Below are positions 55,901 to 64,000 of a DNA stretch of 64,000 nt, piece by piece. The stretch lies in contig NC_091018.1 of assembly GCF_041296385.1 (NCBI RefSeq), positions 69,501 through 133,500 of the forward strand. The letters are read 5' to 3'. Position 1 is the first letter of the stretch. The number at the start of each line of letters is the position of its first letter. The notes beneath the pieces are model-generated. The model did not search any database, was not told the origin of the DNA, and saw only the letters and a list, made by a program, of their open reading frames with translations. Source of the DNA: Aphelocoma coerulescens. Taxonomy: Eukaryota; Chordata; Aves; Passeriformes; Corvidae. The position numbers were made by a program, and so were the translations under genes.

Positions 55901-58900
55901 CAGTTCAGTGTGTATCAGTTTTGTGCTCCTAGCACTTTAGCTACAAAGCATTCTGACATATTTGTATAAATAACAATCAATGCAGCATGACCAATGTACC
56001 TTGAAATAACAAAAATAAGCAACACAAAACAATTACTATTTTGGAAAATAATTTTCTTTAATGTGAGTTAAGGCTTTGGCTGTTTTCTTCCTATTTTGGC
56101 TTGGTGCAGAGCAAATGTTTCTGAAAGATTTTTCTGAGTGGGTGATAGTATGCAGCACATGGCAATGATTTAAGTCAGTCGGCACACTGCATTAAAACAG
56201 AAAATTTGCATTAAAAATGCAGCTAAATGATATACTCTTGAGTATTTTACTCTTCTTTTTTGGGGGGCATGGAGTTCAAAAGGAGCATTTATTTTCTGTG
56301 AAGCTGGAACTTGAAAAAGTAGCCAGAATTACTCAAATTGCTTTTCACACCAGGAGGCAAAGCTCTAAAATAATGCCTTAGAGTACTTTACAGTTTGGAA
56401 TAACAATGCCATTCTCTTCCTTTTCAGCTGGATTTGTACAACAGAAAGCTATCAGAAATAGCTAAAATTCTACTATCATAAACAAATTGCAGATGTGGTT
56501 TGCTGTCTGTCCTTCAGATTTTCATTGGGCCTAAACAATGTTATTTTGTGTGCTTTTTGAAAATAGTGTTTTTCACCTCCTACTGGTCCACTAAGACAGT
56601 ATCTTAGGCTCCATAAAGAGAGAACCTGGGCAACTACCTAAAACTTCCAGTAATATAAGCACTGAAGAAAGAATTGTGAGAAATGATGAAACTTCCTTCT
56701 GCCACATTCCCACTGGGAGGCAGAAAGATGGGGGGAAAAGCAGTTTCTCAGTGGAAAGAGAAAACCAAGTAGAATTTCATGTTGCTCTGAGCAGGATTAG
56801 ACATATGTACTGTGCTCTGTTAGAGAGAGAGAGCAGGGAAAATGTGTCTGTGTTTCCAGACTGGGGAGGATTCTAAAGCATGAAGCATCAGAACAGGCAT
56901 TCAGGTCCAGGTACATGAACTCAGATCCAGTTCAGGATGAACAGCACATGAAGTACCAGGAGTAATGAGAATTTTAAGCTTTTGCCACTTTCTGGAGTTG
57001 CTTGCATCCGTGACACATGTTGATGTCCTCAAGAGGCTTTCATATGGGTCGGGAGGTCTGTCTGCTTTCCCTTCATACCTGAATCATCCCCCAAACCAAC
57101 TGGTGGGAGCAACTCACAGCTCAAGAGCCCAGTCCTGTGGATTATGAGTTACAGAGAGGGGTATCAGTTTAGGTCCTCCATCCCAAAATGCTCAAGTGAC
57201 AGAACTACCAAGCTTCAGAGTTCACACTGCCAGCCCGAATCTCTCAGACGGCTCTGGAAGCTCAGGGACTGTAAGCGTTGGTTGGGATCTCTGCTGCTGG
57301 CTGAGCTTTGGTGCATTAATCAACCTCTGGTGTAATTCAAGGCAAGCAACAAGCTTCTTTCAGCTCAATTCCAGTTTCAGCTAAACACCCGATGCTTCAT
57401 TCAGATGCCACCCTTGAGTACTCAACACCTGGTGGAGTACAATTAGTTCCCAATGTTTGGTGACACCCTGCTTCTCCCATACAGGAAAATGAAACATTTT
57501 GTGTAAGTATCTGACATTAAGCTGTCACAATCTGCTACAGTTACTGAACTCTGTATTAAATTTAATGCATGGTACTATGCCAGTGTGGGTGGACAACATA
57601 ATCAGGATCCTCAAAGGTACCTAAATCTGTGAACAACCTACATAGTGTGCCTGCATGAAAGGACATATTGTGGTTGATGATGACAAGAGCTTCTCTTCTA
57701 AAAGCACTTTCAAAAAGCATAATTGGAATTTTTAACCCATGAATCCTCTTTCCATCAGTGACTCCTTCTCCCACCATGCCACAGTACAGATCTTCCATTT
57801 GATGCACAATCTACCACCTGGTCTTTCACCACCTGATATCTATGGCATGGTTATATTTGAAAGGACTGGGGTTGGGAGAGGACAAATTAGGCCTTTCATG
57901 CATAGTACTTAGAGAAGGTTTTTTTGAGTAAATGAAACAAGCTTGATTTTGTGTCTCTGTGTGTATGCAGCTAAAGGGACTCTGCTATAAGGTTGCTTTT
58001 GTGATTTGAGCAGGGTACCTTCCCCACTCCAATGTCACAGCTCAAGAACAATCCAAAGCAAAAATACTTCAGCACCTGATCTAAATTTTCAAGGCATAAG
58101 GCTTTGATCCCTTTTCCACTCCCACTATTTAGAAATTAGATCTTGGCTTTCTTAGTTTTAAGAGATTTAACTCAATGCGCCACATTTCTTGTATCTTAGT
58201 TTACACAAAAGTTAATCAGGATTTCATCAAAGTAAGATGATTTGAGCACATAATGAGATGATGTGAGATTTGACTGTTGACTAATCTAAAGATAAGAAAA
58301 CCCATACTACTACTAACATGACTGTTTGAGAAAGCATCAGGAAAAGTTATTTTTCTCTCAGAAGATTTAAATCATCAGTTGTACAGCCAATACATACATG
58401 GGTTATTGCAAGATAACAGGCATCTATCCCGCAACTACGTATGAAGTTGTTCAAACTTTAGTGTAAGGTGTGGTTTTAATGTCAGTGGGGCTGTTTCAAG
58501 GGAAAAAACCTAAGTGCTACCAGGACCGTGGCCATGAATTTTGATTTTATATTGCCTTTTGGAAGGTCACTGCATTTCTGTGATAGAAAGACTAATCAGA
58601 GCATAGTCTGTCTCTATAGCTTTTTCCGCAAATACTAACTATATTCTGATATCTTTTATCTGCCATTAATGTATACTGAAGAGTTTTGTGTTAAATTAGT
58701 ATATTCTCTGCTTATCTGTACTACTGAGAAAACTATTTCAGGTTTTCATTTTATTTCCATTTTAGAAAATTTTGAACAACAGTGACAAAAGTTTGCTACG
58801 TAATATACAAACCCTAACATTACAGTTTTGATACAATATGATATTTACTTGCCAGACATCTCTAGGAAAAAACCCACCTTATTTTAGCTAATGTCTTTAA

Positions 58901-59185
58901 AGAAACTTGGTTTCCCTTTTCCTCCTCCCTCTCTGTTCCAGTAGCTGAAAAGCCAATAAAAATATTCTCCTCCTCCCCAGTTCAGAACAAGATCTATGTG
59001 CATTTCTCCTAGGCATATTTTGAGATCCAGAAGGGGATGAAAGTAGTCAATGTGCAACAGGAATCTGAATTTCAGACGCAAACCTGTACCTTTCCCCTGA
59101 CCCTGCTGATATGCTGCAAGCTAAATATTAAACATTTTTTTTGATCAATTGAAGTCCAGCCTGGGGAGAAGAAACAGTTAAAGAA
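52993..59185. other. Gene-poor intergenic spacer between ADGRG4 and BRS3
   Basis: AT-rich unique sequence. The longest ORF is 154 codons on the minus strand (53864-54328) and has no recognisable domain. The BRS3 promoter should lie near the right end, but I could not identify TATA or other core motifs with confidence. Confidence 0.45.
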
Positions 59186-59616
59186 ATGTCTCAATTATAC
59201 TTGCAATCAGCTAATCAGACTTTGTGTGCATCTACAGATGGTACAGAACTGAAATCAAGCTCTGATAATGAAACCATGAATGAAAAATGGACTGAAGACT
59301 CCTTTCCAGGATTAAAAATACTGTGCATAATTTATGTTACATATGCTGTGATCATTTCAGTGGGTCTCCTTGGAAATGCAATACTCATCAAAGTCTTTTT
59401 CAAGATTAAATCAATGCAGACGGTTCCAAACATCTTCATCACCAGCCTGGCATTCGGAGACCTGCTGCTTTTGTTAACGTGTGTGCCTATAGATGCAACA
59501 CGTTACATTGTGGATACCTGGCTCTTCGGAAGAATTGGGTGCAAGCTGCTGTCTTTTATCCAGTTAACATCAGTTGGAGTATCAGTGTTTACCCTGACTG
59601 TTCTCAGTGCTGACAG
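59186..59616 (+). CDS. BRS3: BRS3 exon 1: N-terminus to TM3
   Basis: 431 bp, residues 1-143 and two bases of Arg144. The ATG sits in AAGAAATGT; the purine at -3 is favourable. Exon ends at GACAG/GTGGGT within the DRY motif, the usual first splice site of the bombesin-receptor genes. Reading on into the intron meets a stop at 59729. Confidence 0.95.
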
Positions 59617-62600
59617 GTGGGTCTGTGCAACTGATTTACCAGGAGATGCTGCGGGTTTGAAGTTAGAAATGGATAAAATAGCAGGTATTATCATTTTGCA
59701 CAGTCTTAAATGGCATACTGTAATAGACTAAAAATCCCAAACTACCAGTCTCCCATGTAATTTAAAAATGCGTGTTAGTAAAATCGTAGCACTTCTTTTT
59801 AAGGTAGTGAAGTGAGAAAAACTCTTCAACTCTTCTGACCTTTTATTAGTTTGAAGTACAGTACAAGGGTTAGTCTCAATTGCACAAAAAAGGGAGATGG
59901 CTTAAGTTGAGAAAAAAAGACAGTATATTGGTGCTATCTAGTGGTACAGTGAAGTAGTCGAGGAACATGAAAAATAAAACTGAATATGAGTGAAAATTCT
60001 TTGATCTATGCACTCAGGGAGGATTTAAAATCCTAGAACATAAAAGATTGCCATGGGATAAAACGCCAAAAGAAAACACAGAACAGACTGACAGACAAAT
60101 GAATTACTCTCATGATGTGATAGCTAATATAATTTTCAGCTTGAAAAGTGAATATCTATTATTTTTTTTTCTCTTGTAGTTCTTCTATCTTTTACAGAAA
60201 TATTATAGCCCAGGCGTCCTGAAGTTAAACTCAGGTGGTAAGGACAGCATTGCTAGGATGGATCAGTATTCTGACTGCTGTCAGGAAGTGCTGAATCTTT
60301 TTTCCATGTACTTCTTTCTTGAATGAATAAAACTAAGATGATATTTCAGTTCTGATAATCAGCAGGAGCAGGAGCATTGAGGAGTAGAAAAACAAAAAAA
60401 TAAAATTTACTATTAAGAGGGAAAAATATCTTCATCTTGTCCACCAGCAATTTTAGACTGTATGTAATAGCGAATTGTTCATGTGTCCAGAATTTTACCA
60501 ATGCTCCTGTTACTGTACTCTAAAATAATCAGCCAGCACAGGAATGGCCACATAGGGTCAGATCAAGGATCCATGTAGACCAATACCAGCCTCCAGCAGT
60601 GGTAGTATAAGAACAAGAAAAGACAAATAAGAAGAATAAAAACCTCTATCCAACTACATTTTTGACCCTATGCCTTCAGATGACACTGAACAGATGTGGT
60701 TTCTATTTAATAACCTCAAAGGATTTCTCTTCTGGATACTTGTTCAGCCTCTTCTTGAACTTGTTTAACAATGACTTTCACTGCCTGTACCAAGCAACTC
60801 CTTTTACTTCTGCACTGCACATGGCTTCATTTAGGGTGCTGGCTCTTGTGTCATAAGAGACAGAGATCCCTGTTTATGTCTCCAGGCTATTCATGTCATA
60901 ATCTCTCCTTAGGTTGTTTGTGTTTCTTTTAGTTAAGGTGTGCAGAGCAACACATGGTATTCAAAGGTTGCATGAATCAGGGATACAGGTAATTGCACAA
61001 TTGTCTCTTTTTCTCTCCATTATTTTCTTAATACTACCTAACATTTTGCTTTTTTGTTGTTGTTTTGGTTTGGGTTTATTTTAGGGTTTTTTAACTACTG
61101 CTAAAGATAATGCTAATGTTTACACTGAACTATCTATTGTAGCTCCAAGGTCTTGGTCCTGTATGATGTCAGTTCAGAATTCACCATGACTAGATGACCT
61201 TTAAAGATCTCTTCCAACCCCAGCTCTTCTCTGATTCTATGGTTTAGACACTTGCTTCTGTATTCAATTCTTCACGGTAGCTGCTACATAAATACTCTGC
61301 ACTACATTCTCACAGTCACTACACAGTAAAATTACAGAGAAAGCTCAGGTCATGTGCTCAACACCAGACTGTTGTCTTCCACTGTGCTAGAAGAGCTCAA
61401 AGTCAATAAAAATGGTATTTATTTGATAAATAGCAAGCCAGCTTCCAGCTTGCTATTTAAATTTGCCTAGAGGAGAAAAAGACCAGATCTTCAGCTTGCA
61501 CAAAATGGTACAACTACGCTGTCTTATCCCCTGGGTCCTTTTTCACCACCTTTCTTTTCATGCCAGCCTTGTGCCCCCTGGAGGGGTTGCTTCTTTCTGT
61601 GTTATCAAGACTCCCTGGTCCTTTAGGAGCAGGGTATAATGTTTCCTGCTCTTCATCTGCCGTCATGGAAGTTGGTCTTTTTCCATGTGCCACTTCCACA
61701 CAGATTATCATACATCTATAGATTAATCCAGATTTTTCTCATATGCCTGACTCAGTCCACATGCTGCAGAATCGCAGGCATGAATCAACAGCAGTGCCCT
61801 CTCCTGCTTTATAAATATGAATGAATCCTGGAGCATTATTTTGAGTCAGATCACTGCACTCAGCTGTGGTCTTAGGAAGATGGAAGAAAGGAGGGGCGAA
61901 CATGCTTGGTTTCATGTATTTATGAAATATTTAACCTGTTTCATCCCTTCATCAGTTTTGCATACTAATTCCCTCATTTATCTTTCAAGGCGGTGTCATA
62001 AAATTAGGAGTGATGATTGCCCTTAGTGATCCCAATTCAAACTGTAGAAGTCATCTTTACATAGGAAGGTTTTAATGGTAAGTCCTGCCTGCCAATCCAT
62101 TAAAATACATGCTTGAAGTTAATTTTTACATTTCCTTCTTAATTCCAAAGAGCTAGTGTCTGTTTTCATTTCCAAGAGAATCCCAGCACCCTTAGTTTAG
62201 CAAGAAGAGTAATGGCTTTAGCCTTAAGAATTTTGCAGTGTCAGAGCTCGCATTATTTCTGTGTTTATTCTGATAGTGATGTTGGTCATTCTAGGTACAG
62301 AGCCATCGTTAAACCCTTGGAACTGCAGACTTCAGATGCACTCCTGAAGACCTGCTGTAAAGCTGGCTGTGTTTGGATTGTCTCAATGATATTTGCTATC
62401 CCAGAGGCTGTTTTTTCAGATTTGTATTCTTTCAGCAATCCTGAGAAAAATGTAACTTTTGAGGCATGTGCCCCCTATCCTGTATCTGAGAAGATCCTGC
62501 AGGAAGCTCACTCCCTGGTTTGCTTCTTAGTGTTCTATATTGTGCCCTTAGCTGTCATTTCTGTCTACTACTTTCTTATCGCCAGAACTTTATACAAAAG

Positions 62601-63779
62601 TACATCCAACATGCCAGCAGAAGAACATGGTCATGCCCGTAAGCAGGTAAGCTCTGATCAAGCACTAAACTCTCCAATTTTCCAAAGTGTATTATGCTGA
62701 TTAAATCTGAATTCTTGAGTACAAAACCTGGCAATGGAGTAAAAATCTCCACAAACTCAGCCCATACCAAACTCAAATCCAAACTCAGCTGTGCACTTAG
62801 GCATGACACATGCTCATGACTTGTGAGTGTCCACACTGCCCTATAGAGGGATGGGTCTGTCATGCTTTATCATGACCCTGTTAAAAAGAGGAGTAGCCTG
62901 TCTGTACTTAGTCACTAGTTACTGCCTTCATTTAACATAACAAAGCAGCTTAAGAAAAGAGTGTTTACCTAATTAAGGATTAGCTAGCAAATTGCTGGTT
63001 CCCCTCTTATAGGGAGCAAAATATTTCAGGAAAACCTGAATTTTAAACACTGGGACCTCATCCATGTGAGCTGACACATTAATTACTGTACTTTTAAATG
63101 CAAGTCTAGATGAGAGTGCCATATGATTTATAATGGAAAGGAAATGTGATCTGCACTGGGAATACTTTGTTAAAAAATTATGAAATAGATTTACTTTCCT
63201 GTTTAATTCTTCTGGTTTGGGGGTTTTGTTTGTTTTTTCATTTTCCTTTTACTTTTTGCTTTTTTGGTTACTCATGCATTTAGACTTTTACAGTGCTTTG
63301 CAAATCAACACCAACAACACAAACATTTTACTAATTGGTATTAATACCAGCTATGCATTAATTTCTTGTAGATTGAATCCCGCAAGAGAGTTGCAAAGAC
63401 AGTGCTGGTGCTTGTGGCTCTGTTTGCCTTCTGCTGGCTGCCCAACCACATCCTCTACCTGTACCGCTCTTTCACGTACCACACATCTGTTGATGCTTCC
63501 ACCTTTCATCTGATAGCAACTATTTTTTCCCGCGCCTTGGCCTTCAGCAATTCTTGTGTCAATCCTTTTGCTCTTTATTGGCTGAGTAAAAGTTTCCGGC
63601 AACATTTTAAAAAGCAAGTCTCATGCTGCAAGGCAGCATTCTGTGCAAAGCCTCCCAGTGCTCCCCAGAGCAGTTCTCCTACCAGAGCCCTGTCGGTCAC
63701 GGGCAGCATGCATGGCTCAGAAATCAGTGTTACACTGCTAACAGATTACAGCATCACGAAAGAAGAGGAAAGTGTTTAG
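59186..63779 (+). CDS. BRS3: Bombesin receptor subtype 3, complete 3-exon coding region
   Basis: Exons 59186-59616, 62295-62646 and 63372-63779 join in phases 2 and 0 to give 1191 bp, 396 aa (human BRS3 is 399). It is a rhodopsin-class GPCR at the plasma membrane, related to GRPR and NMBR. Visible: N-terminal sequons at Asn10 and Asn28; TM1 about 43-67; disulfide Cys119 to Cys202; Ser-Ala-Asp-Arg-Tyr at the end of TM3 (Asp143-Arg144-Tyr145); FCWLPNH in TM6 (281-287); NP.x.Y in TM7 (Asn325-Tyr330); Cys346-Cys347 for palmitoylation. The ligand pocket is GRPR-like at three of four key positions (Gln126, Pro204, Arg293) and BRS3-like at the fourth (Ser314). The family name BRS3 rests on this, on SKSF/YWLSKSF tail similarity and on the ADGRG4 neighbour. 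The chicken orthologue has been called BRS-3.5. Confidence 0.95.
60530..61160 (+). mobile_element. Ancient CR1/L3-type LINE remnant in BRS3 intron 1
   Basis: Successive blocks match, from memory, an old amniote CR1-like 3' region: CATAGGGTCAGATCAAGGAT, GGCTCTTGTGTCATAAGAGA, CTACCTAACATTTTGCTTTT and TGTAGCTCCAAGGTCTTGG. All are decayed, pointing to an insertion much older than the other CR1 pieces here. Confidence 0.55.
61165..61250 (+). mobile_element. CR1 LINE 3' end fragment in BRS3 intron 1
   Basis: GACTAGATGACCTTTAAAGA, CTCTTCCAACCCCAGCTC and GATTCTATGGTTTA give the sense-strand CR1 terminus, abutting the older remnant. Confidence 0.85.
61427..61459. repeat. Perfect 12 bp hairpin in BRS3 intron 1
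   Basis: Arms TAAATAGCAAGC (61427-61438) and GCTTGCTATTTA (61448-61459) flank a 9-base loop. Confidence 0.8.
62295..62646 (+). CDS. BRS3: BRS3 exon 2: second loop to TM5 and third loop
   Basis: 352 bp, phase 2 to 0, acceptor GTCATTCTAG, donor AAGCAG/GTAAGC. Encodes [19 protein letters not shown] through [13 protein letters not shown], the second extracellular loop CAPYP and TM5, ending HARKQ. Confidence 0.96.
63372..63779 (+). CDS. BRS3: BRS3 exon 3: TM6, TM7 and tail
   Basis: 408 bp, enters in phase 0 after TTTCTTGTAG with [20 protein letters not shown], then TM7 and helix 8 ([12 protein letters not shown]), a CC palmitoylation pair and a Ser/Thr-rich tail ending EEESV and TAG. Confidence 0.96.
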   Translation: MESRKRVAKTVLVLVALFAFCWLPNHILYLYRSFTYHTSVDASTFHLIATIFSRALAFSNSCVNPFALYWLSKSFRQHFKKQVSCCKAAFCAKPPSAPQSSSPTRALSVTGSMHGSEISVTLLTDYSITKEEESV

Positions 63780-63917
63780 TCCATGTGGGATGAAGAAGGA
63801 CAGAAACTGAGTCTTTGCTATCAAGTCACTGCTACTGGGATCCTGGAAAGAGGTGCCATGGCTTGCCCTGTCTGTTAAAGTGTGTTCATCAGGTGTTCCT
63901 CATTTTTCAAAATATAG

Positions 63918-63923
63918 AATAAA
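63918..63923 (+). terminator. BRS3: BRS3 poly(A) signal
   Basis: AATAAA lies 139 bp after the BRS3 stop codon and is followed within 15 bp by a G-rich run (63936-63945). It would give a short 3' UTR. Confidence 0.75.
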
Positions 63924-64000
63924 GAAATCAAACTGCGGGGGGGGGGAAGAAGCTGAAACTTTCCAGCATAAGCTCAAAGGGATTGCTCATGTTCCCAGGC

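Noticed and set aside
59617..59731. BRS3 exon 1 reading on to a 181-residue truncated receptor
   Set aside because: A good donor within the DRY codon at 59616 and the matching acceptor at 62294 restore the full receptor; the read-through is intron.
1..64000. CRISPR arrays, bacterial operons, tRNA or rRNA genes
   Set aside because: Sequence is vertebrate nuclear; no tRNA cloverleaf or rRNA segment was recognised by eye, and the tandem arrays lack CRISPR repeat-spacer structure.

Overview
This is vertebrate nuclear DNA, almost certainly from a bird and most likely a songbird. Genes are split into many short exons with GT/AG introns. Interspersed repeats are dominated by CR1 LINE 3' ends, with a few LTRs of avian endogenous-retrovirus type. 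The two recognisable genes, the adhesion GPCR ADGRG4 (GPR112) and the bombesin-family receptor BRS3, are also neighbours on human Xq26.3. That block lies on chicken chromosome 4 and passerine chromosome 4A, so the placement here is by synteny.

Layout. 1-7440: a tandem array of a complex non-coding unit of about 1.3 kb, with two longer units of about 1.7 kb at its ends. 7441-10680: a possible TATA promoter and two degenerate minisatellites. 10681-14100: unique sequence, a CR1 fragment and a probable solo LTR. 14770-15460: a CpG-rich block of nested direct and inverted repeats with promoter-like motifs. 16347-17392: a CCCTAA/TTAGGG-bearing block of degenerate telomere-like repeats. Together the first 17.5 kb looks subtelomeric or rearrangement-prone. 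17393-21974: mostly unique, with one local duplication.

21989-50149 (+): ADGRG4. I rebuilt 24 coding exons whose splice phases all agree. They give a predicted protein of 1158 aa: signal peptide, pentraxin domain, very short Ser/Thr/Pro linker, SEA-like region, HRM-like Cys module, GAIN domain with an intact GPS (HL/T), 7TM and tail. The giant mucin-like stalk of the human protein (about 3080 aa) is missing. Introns carry CR1 pieces, two LTRs, microsatellites and a strong hairpin.

50150-59185: gene-poor spacer. 59186-63779 (+): BRS3 in three exons, complete, 396 aa, with a poly(A) signal at 63918. It keeps Gln, Pro and Arg at three of the four positions where mammalian BRS3 differs from the high-affinity bombesin receptors. 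Both genes encode plasma-membrane GPCRs and are read in the same direction. Nothing in the sequence shows that they work together beyond conserved synteny.

All exon calls come from reading splice sites and reading frames by eye. No alignment or database search was run.
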